Source: Adiantum capillus-veneris
Lineage: Eukaryota > Streptophyta > Polypodiopsida > Polypodiales > Pteridaceae
DNA length: 64,000 nucleotides
Assembly: GCA_014529385.2 (NCBI GenBank)
Contig: CM043953.1
Coordinates: 97,353,842-97,417,841 of the forward strand
Direction: 5' to 3'
Shown: one piece after another, positions 46,788 through 59,920 of the stretch
Numbering within the stretch: the first letter of the stretch is position 1
Layout of the letters: each line of letters starts with the position of its first letter
Notes under the pieces: generated by a model
What the model was told of the DNA's origin: nothing
The model's database searches: none
The model's input: the letters and a program-made list of their open reading frames with translations, nothing else
Made by a program: the position numbers and the translations under genes

Positions 46788-48372
46788 TGTAACATTTAAT
46801 GGGGTAGTAACTTATGTGTAGTGGAAATTAACATAGACATAGTGATAATTTCATTAAGGATAGATTCCTAATGAGCATAGCAAGAGTTATTGGTTGGACA
46901 GAGAGCAACAAAATCCTAACACCTTGTTAGAATTAGGCATGAACAATACTTCAAAAAGAGAGAGAAATTAAGCTATTGACAACAGTTGAGAACCGGATGT
47001 GTATGGAGCCGGGCCCCCCTCCAAAATGCTTTGTATTATAGGTTTCCCCCCATCAAGGGAGACATTTCACAATACAATACTTTGTTTTCCTTCAATAACT
47101 TGCTTGGGAAATGCCAGATGGAAGCTTCAAGCAACAAGATTACACTTGAAAAACAAAACATTAATTCCCTCACGGTCGCAGACCCAAGACCTCACACACC
47201 TTCGAAGATGGTGAGAGCTAGCGGGGTATGAGAGTAGATCTAGAGGAAGAAGTATTCTTATGAGAAAGAAATATTTCTCCTCACATAATCACTCTTAATA
47301 GCTTAGCATAGCTTAGTAATTATCATGGTAGAGGAGATGAGCATGCATTGGAGCTTGGCTCTTGGTTGGATTTGCATCACAAAGCCAAGAGTTGTTGGTG
47401 TAGGCCTCCCTTCTCACAAGCTTGGAGTAGATGATGACCTTTCCATTAAAGCTTGAGAAGGAGATAGTCTTCTTTACTTCACACATGAGTTTGTGTAAGT
47501 GTGTGTGCCATAATGCCTTGAAAAATCAGCCCCCTCTCACTCTTGGTCAACCCTCTTGCTATTTCCTTCTCCTGGCTCCTCATTGGCTCATGCCAAGCTT
47601 AGCCAATAGGAAATTGAAGTTCAAATGGAGAGCCTTGTGAAAAGTATCCCTCTTGCCCCTTTAGTGAGAGTTTAGGTAATTCAAATCCCCATTAGACCTT
47701 TTTACCCTCTAGCCAACAGGAATTAAGCAAGACATTGGGTTGCTTAATTCTCATTGGACCCCTTGGCAAGCTGTCCAATAATCTTCTAGGAGACTTAATT
47801 TTCATTGATTCTCTTATTAAGTGTTTTTAAATTAATTATACTAAATTTACTCTAGCCTATTTCTCATTGGTCCACCTCTATGGCCATCCAATAGGATATG
47901 AATGGGAATTGGGGGCAACTGGGCTAGGGACATGACATGTGTCTAATATGCCCTTTGTGTAAAGGGAAGCCTTGAGAGTATGTGTGTGTTCTCTCACCTC
48001 TTCTCTCTCTTGCCCTACCTTTAGGGCTCGCCCCCTCCCATCTAGGGATGTGGGAAGACTTTGTGGTCTTCCCAAAGATCCAGTTTCCCTAAGGATTGAC
48101 CATGAACATTTCATTTGAATTTTGGAACCTAAGATTTTTGGAAGTCTTAATGGGATGAACCTTAGGGTCTTTGAAGCCCATTGATACACATTTCTCTTTT
48201 GCAGATGGTCCCTCTTTGGATCCCTATTTTTACTCCTTTCGATCTCTACAGTGACCAGTATGCTAGCCTTACCAATATTTTAGCTTTTTCTCTCCTGGTA
48301 CCTCCCCATATTAAATGATGAGTTTGACATAAAAAAATCATTTAGGAGAATTAGCTATTAGTTATTATGACA
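46788..48372 (-). repeat. Element C 5' LTR (right copy)
   Basis: 1585 bp, starts TGTAACATTTAATGG and ends TTATTATGACA, followed by CCTAT. The fullest LTR copy of the family after E. Confidence 0.88.
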
Positions 48373-48377
48373 CCTAT

Positions 48378-48537
48378 TGAGATGCAACCATTTCTTCTTT
48401 TGGTCCCCTGTTGAGATAGGTCTAGAAGCACATATCTATATCCTAACTCTTGTTTCCCTTTTATCTTCCCATTTTAAATGATCAGTTTAATATGAGAAAA
48501 TCATTTGGTAAAGTTAGATATTATATATTTTATGACA
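48378..48537 (+). repeat. Relic LTR D, right part
   Basis: Continues 30100-31168 after element C. It has TTAAATGATCAGTTTAATATG and ends TTTTATGACA, matching the LTR family end. Confidence 0.65.
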
Positions 48538-48741
48538 TTATAACCGTTGTTATTACCTATCGCATAATCGCGGAATTCTTTGGAGCTAAAACACTCAAAT
48601 TTGAGTACTTTTTTCTATTTACTAATTTTTTTAAAAAGCATTTGATATTTTACATTAAAAGTGTATAGAAAATGATAGATATATGATAATTAGAGTAATC
48701 ACATCTAGTTTATTAGCATAAATTAGCCAAGTTGATAAAAT

Positions 48742-48785
<44 letters not shown>

Positions 48786-49437
48786 TGAATGGGCGACATG
48801 AAAAAACTTTCCATAGAATAAAATATATAAAAATTTTATGAATCATCTTCAAACATATATTTGCAAGTCACATCATCTACATCTAAACCCATTGCTATAA
48901 ATCAACAAATAGAGAAAGTGAATTGTCATTTGTAGATGTGTCGACTTCATCATCTTCCATCTCATCATCATCATCATGACAATCATCATTCTCATTAAGA
49001 TTGGCAGTGGTGGGACATGATTCCTTGACCTCTCTACTTGGTCTCCTCCTCATCCAAAGTAGTAGGCGGGAGAGATTCGAGGATGGTTTCTAGTTCATTA
49101 GTAGCAAAAATGGTTCTTCCTCAATTACAAATCAAATTTTGGGTAGGTGAATTGATGGGATATAGGTGACCTGTAGAATATAAGTTAACTAAATTTAGTG
49201 ACATTGGTATTATGGTACAAACAAATAAAGCTAAAGAAGATAATCACTCACTCGCTCATAATTACATGGTAAAACTAAGCTGTCATACCTCCTTGTGTGA
49301 TGCACAATAGACACCATGATGTAGATTTCATTATCAGGCTGTCTAAACACATTCCCAAACCACTTTCACTCAAAGATGAAGGTATGAAAGGTTTCAATAT
49401 TGATCTTTAGTATCCTTTCAATAGCAAGTACATCTGT

Positions 49438-49740
49438 GTAGTGATAAGGAGTGCTCCATTCTAGCTATAGAAACGATCTCGAGGCACGAGCCCCACCTAA
49501 ACCCTTCATGAAGATGCTCCCTATTCAAACCTATTTCTAGGCAGATAGACACCCAAGGGAGGTAACCATACATAACATAACAATACGTAAATGTAGTGAT
49601 AAGGAGCGCTCCATTTGAGCCATAGATGTGAGCCCCTAGCACTTACAACACCTAGACCTTCCACGAGGATTCTCCCTACCCAAACATGTTTCCAGGTGGT
49701 GGATAGACACCCAGGGGAAGTATTGTTCATGGATGTTAAA
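49438..49740 (+). repeat. Diverged 155-bp tandem duplication
   Basis: GTAGTGATAAGGAG begins at 49438 and 49593. Both units contain GCTCC, a CCCTAC/CTCCCTA block and AGATAGACACCCA. The units differ by many substitutions. Confidence 0.75.
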
Positions 49741-51677
49741 AAATATAGGATTCAAAGCTACGTGAATGAAAGCCAACAAGTAAGCAACAACTAAGCCAAC
49801 AATATTTGTAGAGTGTGCCAAAATTCATGGCTAGAAGGATTGGACAACGTTTATATAGCCACCTACAAAAATGGGGAGCAAGAGGAGGATATAGTTGAGC
49901 CCGTCGGGCATCAGGGCTCGTCTGAGACGGGCTAGTTAGGATGACTGATGGGCTAATAGGAAGAGCCGATTCTAGCAAGTGCTTGTGAATTTGATGTTAT
50001 TAACACTCCCATGGAGTGTTGATAACATGAGTTATTATCACTTTGCACTTCACATGAAGATGCAAATGAGATACTTGATTACCACCATATGGCTGAAAGC
50101 ATGGTTTGGTGGTACAAAAAGGACTATCCTTGACACAACATAGGCCTGATGGTTCATGTGTATAAAATAAGAGGACCTTTTAATTAAAATTGGGGAGGGG
50201 CCATATATTTCTTTTTCTTTGCTTTTGAAGATGTTTTTATCTTTTGAAACTGGCCACTCCCGAGAAGAGGTGGGCGGGACCAAGGGGTTACGGTTCCTCC
50301 CACAACTAGTAAGGAGGAAGGAGTCCGATCACGCTAGTTGTGGGGGGTCTCTCCATTCATCATGCTCTGCTCATCACATCGACCTGACCCCTTGGGAGGA
50401 ATCGTCACAACTAGTAAGTAGTGACCAAGGGGATCGTCCTCCTTCCTCTATCACTTAGCTTCGGTTGTTGTTTGTTCTTACATTTAGTACAAACTGCGTA
50501 GCTGTGTTACTTTGAAATATGGAGTTTGCAACGCACGTTTCTCATGTTGGCTTCTCCGCCCTTGCATATTTTTGCAAATAGATTTTTTAAGAAGGATGTT
50601 ACTTCTTTGTGTAAACAACGCAGTAGCTTGTTTTTTATATGATGATGCTTGATGAAATTTATTGTTTTACATAAATGAATCCTGGGTAATGGTTGATCGA
50701 TGAAGGTATATAAGGTTGATATGTTTTTGGCATGAACTGCTTACCCTTCTACTGGGTGCTTTGGGTTGTTTTTATATTGTGGGATTACTGTTCTTATTTG
50801 GGTTTTTTTGACACTTGGGACCAACTATTGTGGTACAAAATCTCTGAATAAACCATTTTGTTGGGGGTGGTTGCTCTACAACAAACATTAGATCCTTCAA
50901 GAGATTTGGCTGTCGATTTCTTAGCATTACAGTGTTCAGTCGATCTTACTTGCGCATGGCTTACTGAGCAGCATAATGCCTCGTGGACTGACTATCTTTT
51001 TGTCATAAAGAATGTAGAATTATTACAAAAAAGAAACTTTGTTGGGCCTTATACATGGGACAACCACTGGTACTTACATGGGGTGGTTTTTTGACCCTAC
51101 TACACACTAAAATTGGTTAGATTTACATAGGTTTTGATAGTCTCCTTTCCCACTGCACACTGGTTTTTGTTATGTACTGTGCAATGAACTTGATTAGCTA
51201 CAGGAATCTACATGGATAGAAATGGTTTCCTTTCCTACTGCGCATTGGTTCGTAAAGGGTGCTATGCCTGGGTGCATGTTGTTGCAATACTTGGTCTTTT
51301 CTTTATTATAAATAGGTTATATACTACTGCTTCTGCATGACTAATTGGGCGGATGTTGCTCCTCTTTATAGCTTTGAAGATTCATGTTGTAGTAGAACTT
51401 TAAAGCATGTTATATCTTTTTTTTTTAAATTCATAGTCCGGTCAGGGCTCTTTGTCACTTGAACTACTTGAAGAGAATTTTATGGCAAGAGATTGGAAAA
51501 ATCTGGGAGGATTTGGAGTACATCTACCATGATGGATATGTAATTTTAAAATACCAAAAAAACTAGCGTGATACTTTATAGGAACTATAGAATTAAGAAA
51601 AAAAAACTTCTTTCTGTAGAGCTTTCATAAAACTGATAAAGGTATATAAAGGTGAAAAAGGTGGCGGGATTTTCACA

Positions 51678-51691
51678 CACACACAGTTTGG

Positions 51692-51746
<55 letters not shown>

Positions 51747-51814
51747 ACACACACACACACACAGTTTGGTATCATGTACCTTGACTACTCCACAACCACC
51801 AAAGTGATTGTGCA

Positions 51815-51884
<70 letters not shown>

Positions 51885-51910
51885 GTTTGGTATCATGTAC
51901 CTTGCCTGCT

Positions 51911-51975
<65 letters not shown>

Positions 51976-52048
51976 ACCATGTAGCTACACAGTGAAGCTC
52001 AGTTTCAAAGATTGTTCCCTCTCCCCCCCCCTCTCTCTCTCTCCCTCT
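51678..52048 (+). repeat. Compound CT/CA microsatellites with a repeated spacer
   Basis: (CT)n, (CA)n and (CT)n tracts alternate. The spacer GTTTGGTATCATGTACCTTG follows CA tracts at about 51764 and 51884, and a variant GTTTGGCATC occurs at 51686, so the whole array-plus-spacer unit has been duplicated. Confidence 0.85.
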
Positions 52049-52432
52049 CCCACTTGCTCCTTGCCCATGGATAGTATTACAAGAGATTAGTACTCCGAGG
52101 TTGATCCACAGCTTCTCTCTTTCAACGAGCTGGAAGGTGGTCCGAGCACAGATGAACCGACAAAAAGTCATTCCATTAGCAATTTCATTCCCTCTACTCA
52201 AGCTTTTCTTTGTAGTTATTGGGCTGCAAAGAAACATGAGCAGAGAAGCAAAGAAAGACATGCTTCTTCTGCTCTTGGATTACAAAAATCCAGGACTAGG
52301 AAGAACATTTGTGCAACGGTGGCACGATGTTGGCAGAAGTAAACACTAGGTGTATCAAGGAGTGAACAAAAGGAAATATTCCAGCAACTCTTGGACTACC
52401 AAACATTTTTTGAGATGCAAAAAAAAATATCA

Positions 52433-52532
52433 ACAATGTCTAAGACATCGTTCTATTGGGTGTGCACAACACTTTGACTCCAATTAAGGTTCTGCACTCA
52501 GCAAATGATCTTTTTGTGAAGAAAACCTCTTT
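52433..52532 (+). pseudogene. Transposase-like gene relic, 5' coding part before element B'
   Basis: Open frame reading LLGVHNTLTPIKVL then SANDLFVKKTSLT, which continues in frame after element B' is removed with one copy of its GACAA duplication (61499 on). An upstream TAA at 52439 limits the frame, so the true start is not seen; 52190-52430 contains short related-looking pieces but no clear exon. Confidence 0.45.
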
Positions 52533-52537
52533 GACAA
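52533..52537. repeat. Target-site duplication of element B', left copy
   Basis: GACAA, repeated exactly at 61494-61498. Confidence 0.9.
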
Positions 52538-52787
52538 TGTGCGCTCCTTGCCGCACTGTCGAAGCAAGGGACTTGCCAATACACCGTGTGCGAGCCACAA
52601 AAGGCTCCAAGCACACAACAAGCCTAAACTAGCAAGCTCAAGAGAGCAAAGGGTGTGTCACTCACCGCTCTACGCTCGCCTTCGTGGTGGATTCCTCGCC
52701 GCGATGAAGAAGAAGCTGCAGTCGTGCCACGCTCAACCGCTTCGCCGCCGTCGTGCCTTCGTAATGCTCCATCGCACACACACTCTC

Positions 52788-52823
<36 letters not shown>

Positions 52824-53115
52824 GAGGAGGTGAAGAAGAAGAAGATGGAGATGGAGATAGAGCAAGAGCACTCTTCTATTGCACAAATGAGAGAATGAGT
52901 AAAAATTAGGTTTAGTTGGCTTTTATAGGAGCTCACCCCATTCACACTTGGGCGCCCATGCTTAGCCAACTAATCCCTTGAATGTCCCAGTTAGAGTGCG
53001 CCTCTCATCGGCGATCACTCTACCTTTCCCTATTGGTCCGACAAGCCCGGTACCTGACTCTAAATAATACAACGTTTATAGATCATAGGGTGTCCGTGTG
53101 CCATGAGGGTTAACA
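52538..53115 (-). repeat. Element B' 3' LTR
   Basis: Starts TGTGCGCTCC and ends GGGTTAACA on the plus strand. Followed by the minus-strand purine tract (53116-53127). The U3 differs from element B's near its start. Confidence 0.9.
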
Positions 53116-53128
53116 TGCCCCCCTTCCT

Positions 53129-54827
53129 GATGTAGATTCCGTCCTCGAAAGCTATTGAGTTGAAGCTGGGTCGTCGAGGTGGAAGAGCATTTGAGATGAA
53201 TGTCCTTAGCCTTCTTCAGTCACTGCAAAATCAAACAACATTGGCACAGTAATTGCATTCTCTTAAAAAGCATATGCAATTTTAGGTAGAAAAATTGATT
53301 GGTCAAAGAATTTCAAACAATTTGTTAGCAATGAACATTAAATTGCAATGTAATCAAATGCATAAACAGATGTAAAGGTAGAAAATTAAACAAGTCTGGG
53401 GTCGCTAATTTGACGGTCGAAAGGCACTAGAGATCGAATATTAATACCATGGGTAAGCTTCTTAATTATCTGTGGTCAATTAAGTTGTTTAATCGCGAGA
53501 GCCAAGTATTGATGTTCGAGGGCTGACTAGAGGCTATATCTAGAAAACCTTGTAGTTAAGCTACCATAAAAGGAATTTCTCATGAAATCATCGCCTGACT
53601 GATTACTTTTTCTTTGACCCCCCAAAGTCTTTTCACATTGATTCAATTATGATGTGTGTGCTTATTTTGTATGCCTTGGGTTTTTTTCTTCTCAAGGAAA
53701 AGCGCCCACACTGGGAACCTCTAGGGCTCTAGTACCATAGGCGATACATGTGAGTGAAGTACCAAATCAAGCTGAGATTCCTCTTCCAGCGTAAGATTTT
53801 ACATTGTGGCACTTTGATTTTTTGTTTGTTCATTTTTAGCATTTTAATTTGTAACTTTGGGGGGTCATATAACACTGTTACCCTCCCCAGGCTCATCACA
53901 TTAGTAAACTCCCTTTATAATACTTAAACTAAAGGTCAATAGGGTTAAGCCCACTAGAAAGCCCTAGTACATTTCACACAATGCTGCCTAAATCGGATTA
54001 AGAACCTAAGTAACCATTGCTTATTAGGAAGGCATTCCCCATGGTATTAAGAGAAGATTTCTAATATCTAGCTTGGTCAAACTAGCTTAGTCGGACTGCT
54101 TGATTTTTACCCCTAACAAGTGATTATGACAAAACATTACATTGAATTAAATGTTTGATACTAAGCCAATGCGCTGAATATTATGCTACCAATCACAATC
54201 AAAGCAGACAAACATGGATGCAAAAAAGATAAGGGCAATGCTAATGGACAAGAAACACCTGTTTGTGTCGATGGTCGCGCTTGATTTGAAGTGTGAACGA
54301 GAGAAAGGTTCCATGAAGGTCCAAATCCTATCAATAGCAACACGCTCCTATACACACTAGGAAACAAAAGGAATACCTCCAGGAGGCACATTAGTGGGAA
54401 AAGATAACTTCGCTAATCTCTCAACTCTAAAACAGAAACACTCCTATCGTACTAATCTTACCTTACCCTCCATCACTCAAGTGATGAGGATCGAAGGTGT
54501 TTTATGGCATAGGGTTTTGTTTCACTGTATCAGATGTGACATGTGTAGGTCTGAGTCAATGTTTTGACTTTTATTGTGCATACTCGTTTGCTAATTGCTC
54601 TTGCTCTTTATTTTTTTTATTTTTATTTTGTGAGTATAAAGCTTTATATGTACATTCCCTAAGATCGGAGATTAAGAGGTCAGGGAAAAAGGTTGAGAGG
54701 GAAGCAAGTGAATGATGACTGTCAGCAAACACTCCCCCCTTCCTTGGGTAGATCATACCGTTTGAAATGAGCTTGTCACCCTTTGAAACCAATTGTTCCA
54801 GTTTATAATAGGTGAGGATTTTTGCCA
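53129..54827 (-). other. Element B' 3' noncoding region
   Basis: Corresponds to 23134-25189 of element B but lacks its 140-codon ORF; between 54391 and 54620 the sequence is different and has no coding frame. The internal purine tract (54730-54745) and a TATA-like ACATATAAAGC near 54645 (minus) are kept. Confidence 0.6.
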
Positions 54828-57385
54828 TTAGTTTTCTATTACCCTAGGTGCCTCGTCAAGTTGCAAGGGTGGTAAGGTACTCTCCCAGGATCGAACTTGA
54901 AGTGGTTCATCAGGTGATTCTTGAACACTGGGAGGTGTGGATTCTTTTGTAGCTTCATGGAGGTCCACTACTATAGATGGAGGCTGTGTAGAAGCTTTTA
55001 CCTCTATGGATGTATTACATGAGGAGCTAGAATCTTCATGGGACTCCCCCCTTCCTGAGCCAGGTGGAACAAATCGTTCTTTCTTTGGTACCCAAACTAG
55101 CTCAGGAGCGGGTGTGTAGCATTCTGTGATTTTTTTCTTTCCACGATCATTGATTCGTTTTGGAGCTAGGGGATTGGGCTCACTTGGGTCAGGTGATAGG
55201 TAAGAGCACAATCTACGTTTTGGCACCCAGATTTGATCATTTCCTTGATAGTAGCCTTGGGCTTCCAATAGTCGTTTAGGGATCCATCGCAACATTTTCT
55301 TACTTTTATTGGAGCGAGTGGTACGTTTCTTACAAGGCTTCTGTTTTTTAGCACTAGCTATGGTCACTAAAGAAGCTTTAGGGACCCACTTGTATGTTTT
55401 CTTTGTTACCTTAGGATGAGTCTTGTCGGAAGCGATATGCATTGCTTGTAGCATATTTAAGGGTATAGCCATTTCATCCCCCTCAGGTGTTACCCAGGTC
55501 GTCCCCCTATTTCCCCAAGTGTCTATGGTTGATGCTAGGTGGACCCAATCCACATTGTCCGACTCAGTCATCCCAGGTAGGATATCCATATAAGGAGAAT
55601 CTTGGCCAATGTCTGTATCCTTCTTACAAGTGTAACAATATTGTAGTGGGGCCGAGTGAACTGTGGTGTCAGAGCGATGATCAATAATGGTTTTACTCCC
55701 TAAGGGGTGTACCTTACCAGTCACCAAATCCACTCTAAGGACAGAGTCTTGGAATTGCAAATAGACATGATTTTTAGACCAATCATGAACCATTTGTGCT
55801 TCCCTCATGAATGGTCGTCCCAAAATCATTTCATATGACATAAGGTGTTTAGAGAAATCCATTACAATGAACGTATGTCGTACCTTGTGTCCTAGAACTT
55901 TGATCTTAAGATCCTTGAGCATCCCCATAGGTTTGGCTATGGTACCATTTGCCATCTTTACCACAATGTTAGTAACACTGAGGCGGGGTTTTCCCATGGA
56001 TTCCCAACAATCTTTTGTAACGATGCTAACTCCCGCACCACCATCAAGAATTCCCTTTATAGTTAATCCCTTGGTAGTGATGGGTAGGGTCGCATTAGAC
56101 TCGTCGCCTTCAAAATACTGCCCTAATTCGTTAATGGGTACCTCGATCACAGACTCGTGTCCATCTAAGTCAAGTGATTGCACATGATTTTCCTCATCAA
56201 TCATAATCGAGTCAGGCCTATTTGGTTGCGCAAACTGTGGTAATCCCGTTCGTAGCTCTCCGTTAAGGAATGCTCGAAGTGCAAGGAATAACTCAGGATC
56301 TCCATACAGCTTTGCTATGATCGTGGTTTGGACCTCAGAAGACATGAAGTCCACTAGTTTGGCAACATTCATTGGCGTTTTGCAGGGTGTAGGTCCTTGA
56401 CTAAGAACTGGTGAGGATGGAATCTCATATTCCTCAATGGGATCAGGTATTCCTTCGTTAAACATCCTTTCCAACAAGAAAGGTGTATGCTCACTTTCTG
56501 ATGTCCCGTCCTCACTCCCTTCTTGGATGATACTAGATATGGCTAACGGTCTATGGTTCATGTGGGGTGGATGAACTTGCGTGGGAAACATTGTGTCATG
56601 AATTTTGACATGCATGGGTTCTGGTTCTAGTTTCCTTTGAGTCTCCTCCACTAAACCTCTTAGATGTTTCACCTGCTTAATCTCGTCTACTGGGTTTGGG
56701 TACGTCCCAATCTTCTTTTTACGATTTTTCCCTTTTTGCCCCTGCGGTTTATCTTGGGGGTCTTGGATTGGATTTGGAAACACTTGTGGTGTTTTCAGAG
56801 GCTCTTTATGGTTTTCTCTTATTCGGTTTTCATTTGGTTCCATGTTACGGTTTTCTTTGTCGGTCTTTCCCTTTGTGGTATTGGTTCTAGTCTCCATTGT
56901 CTCGACTGAATCTGAATCATCCTCGAGGTCATTCATATACACGGGGTCATCTCCTGTTCCTATGTTTGTTTTGGAACTTGGCTTTGAATTTCCCGTATTC
57001 TGCGACTTCTTCCTTCGTGTCTTCTTTTTCTTTGCTTGGATAACTGAAATGGTATCTCTCTCTTCGAGGATATGGCCTGGCCCTTGAAGCATGGACCGTG
57101 TAATCGCATAAGCGGGTGCGACGGGTGGTATTGGCGATGTCACACTAGCAATTTCGACCAAATTTAGGGGTGTGATTTTAGGCGCATTTGGGTTATAGGG
57201 GCATTGAGCAATCAAGTGATCTATGCCACAACGATTACATGTGAGTATTGGCATTGCAGACGTGCTCCCTTGATTCATTTGCATCTGTGCAGCATTCTTT
57301 TGCAGCCTAATAGGGCACTCCGCTGCTCGATGTGGTCCACCACACTCGTAGCATTGAAGAGGTGGCCTCCTAGCCTGGGTTGATA
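54828..57385 (-). CDS. Element B' Gag C-terminus, protease and WVPK tail fused in frame
   Basis: Open without stops to 54828 (longest frame opens at 57497; sequence homologous to Gag starts near 57385). In order: zinc knuckles CYECGGPHRAAEC and CNRCGIDHLIAQC, basic region, retropepsin-like ILDGGAGVSIV with MILGRPFM, then WVTPEGDEMAIPLN. From about 55430 it jumps to the tail: four motifs YKWVPKAS, LRWIPKRL, QIWVPKRR and LVWVPKKE (last at 55083-55094). Element B has RT, RNase H, integrase and a second protease fold between these parts. The tail survives intact although all catalytic pol domains are gone. Confidence 0.8.
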
Positions 57386-59920
57386 TTTTGACCTCTGGAT
57401 GCGAGAGCAGCAGCTTGATAAACCGGCTTGACTTGCCCCCAACAATCTTCCATGTAGTATATAGGACACTCTTCCAATGTATCAAGTCCGTAGGCAATAC
57501 TAGTGTCTATTTCCTCCTCACAACCATCTGGATAAGCATTTGATGGCTCGCAACCCACTTGGTTCATAGGGGCGACTCTTGGATGCGGGGGCTGTGGTCC
57601 TAGCACAGGAGGTGGTAGCGGTGTAGCTTGTACAACATTTTGAGGTCTAGGGACCATGTGTTGCGGTAGTTGCTCAACAGGTGGAGCAGGCATCAATACA
57701 GGAGCTCGAGGTGCATCCGTCCAGGCTACAGGTGGTCTATTTGCCATCATACGTTTGATCATTAAACAATCCTTAGCTTGGTGACCATACCTACCACATG
57801 CGTTGCAAGTTCCATTAAATTTTACTCTAAACGTAGGGCAGTCACTAGTGCTATGTGGACCTAAGCAAATTTTACTCCCTTCTTGGATACATGTGACTAT
57901 TTTGAGGGGGTCGATTATCCTTAAGAGTCTCTTGGATTGCCTTGGTGAGGTCTGTCAAGAAGGTCTCAAATACCTTTGGCTCATTGGCAATGGGCTTTGC
58001 AGTCATGGGTTCATACTCAATGGCTTGTGAGCTAGTGGATCTCGTGTCAGTAGACACCCTCATGCCTGCTATCATCAAGTTGTCCTCTAATTGGATTGCA
58101 TTGGCAGTGACATTTTCCCAGGTTGTGATACCTCTAATCACTAGTCCATTATAGATTCCTTCATTCCTCAACCCTCGAATGAATCGATCAAGTAGTTGGT
58201 TATTGTTGAAGCGCTCATTTACAGGGCAGCGAGAGTTTAAGTGCTTTAGACGACTAATGAAGTCCCTTACTGACTCTCCTTCCTTACGTTCGGCCTTCTG
58301 TAGCTGAGATGCTACACCCCAAAGCACACCTTCTCGTATGTACTCCTTTAGAAACAACCTTCGAAGGGTAGGGTAGATTGTTTTCTCGTCCACCCTTAGG
58401 GTTCTATACCAATCTCCAGCCTTCCCACTTAATGTCAAGCTTAAGGCATTGCACTTATGTAGTTCGTTGCGTTCCCCTAAGGAATCACATACTTGTTCAA
58501 ACACTTCAATGTGTTTCCTAGAATCTTCATCCCCATTGAATTTTTGCGTGAGTTTGGCAATTTGTACTGCCTTACTTCTAGGCTCTCTATCAGATGCATG
58601 ACGCATATTTTCCGCGATAGATCGACCTATGGTTTGAGCAAACGCTGCCAAGTCACCTATGTGAGGAGGTAGGGCCGGTGGAGGTACTCTTGGAATCATA
58701 TGTGGGAGAGGGACGGGTACCGGTCTTGGCATATGTGTGGATGATGCAGGATATGGAACATAACCGGGCATAGGTCCACTCGGATAAGAGCTAGGGAGCG
58801 GCACTCGAGGAGCATAAGCAAGTGGTACAATTGGAGGTGTGGGGGCCATGTGTGCATAAGGGGCTAGAGGCACATACGGTCGAGGCCCCATATTAGGTAC
58901 TACGACACTAGGTAGTGGCACTGCGCTAACCGTAGATGTCATCGATACATTCTCTGTCAGGCTTATCCCTGGAGTGAGCACTGGGTTTTCCTTAATAGAG
59001 GGTTGAGCCAAGTTAGGGAAGCTAAAGTTTTTGCTCGGAGGCTCAGATTGCATAGAGACCCCAGGTGAAATGACGTAAGATGGGTCCATGGGGCTCATTA
59101 GAGGAGTCTCCATTTGTGATAGAGTAGGCTGTTGAGCCTTGCTCGTATCCAGAAATCTCATGGGGCCAGTTGAGAGTATATTTACCCCTCGGTTTTGCCT
59201 TTTTGATTGAATAATGCCATGGATAACATTACAGATCATTTTCTGTTGATCTTCGATGCTCGTGGCACTAGAGGTGGATTGTACAATCTCTATCCATCCT
59301 ACATGGTAGGCGTGGCTAGAGTGTAGATCCGTCAACACCTCAGTGTGGAGGTCGTATGTCCAATGATCATTAATGAACAATCCTTCTAGAGTCGACGTGT
59401 TAACGGTTTCTTGTGAGGTAGAAGCAATGTTGCTCCCCGTGGTTTTACTTGTCACCAACGGTACTCTAGAGGGAACTTCTGAAGGAGGCAGCTCAACAGG
59501 GCCTTCTTGGTAAGAAGCTGGTAGGATATCCACATGGACACTCTTTGGGGGTGTGGGGTCCACTTGCGATGTGAAAGGAGAGTCCACTTCCCCACCCACT
59601 TCGTGTGCTTCATTTGCATCAGGTTTCGAGCGAGTAGCTCTACCTAATGTTTCCATGAAACGGCTAAACATACTAGTACTAGGCTGTGGAGCTTCGGGAG
59701 GTGCATGGCCTTCTCTCTCAGTGTTTTGGGTAGGGTATGCTTCCATGATTTCTGAGTCGGAGGAGGAATCACTAGCGGCTATTTTAGGGTCTTGGGTGGT
59801 GCTACCTTGTGTCCCCGCTGAGGGTCTAGAGCTTATCGTGGATGGGTAATGGGTGTCCGTATGAACAGAGGCACTACCAATGTGATCGTGCTCTAACACT
59901 CGTCCAGAGCGTAAGTGCAT
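57370..59920 (-). pseudogene. Element B' gag, N-terminal part
   Basis: 682 codons from ATG 59920 (MHLRSGR) to a stop at 57872, then a shifted frame to 57370. Very similar to element B Gag. Two lesions are visible against B: an indel near 57880 that removes the first knuckle, and loss of two bases near 57385 (AACACCC in B, AACCC here). At the position where B has a TGA stop (15387), this copy has CGA. Confidence 0.85.

Larger units (their letters stand above)
31169..48372 (-). mobile_element. Element C: decayed Ty3/gypsy chromovirus with nested insertions
   Basis: 17.2 kb including insertions. LTRs in direct orientation at 31169-32501 and 46788-48372, TSD CCTAT. Coding is on the minus strand: gag, protease, RT, RNase H, integrase and chromodomain between 39225 and 34225. 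Every domain is broken by frameshifts or stops, and the integrase has lost a catalytic Asp. Inside it are a CACTA-like TIR element (32877-34219) and the copia element F (39432-46574). The chromodomain after integrase makes it a chromovirus; the finer clade was not determined. Confidence 0.9.
48538..52432. other. Unassigned region with simple repeats
   Basis: No supported gene. It holds a (GA)n array at 48742-48782; CAT-rich words near 48960; a diverged tandem duplication at 49438-49740; an inverted repeat CCCACAACTAG (50299) / CTAGTTGTGGG (50334), part of a small G+C-rich patch at 50260-50460; and CT/CA arrays at 51688-52048. Small frames near 51600-52000 only encode microsatellites. Confidence 0.5.

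Noticed and set aside
50258-50460. Inverted repeat CCCACAACTAG / CTAGTTGTGGG as a possible small transposon
   Set aside because: Arms are short and close together, no target duplication or second copy was found.
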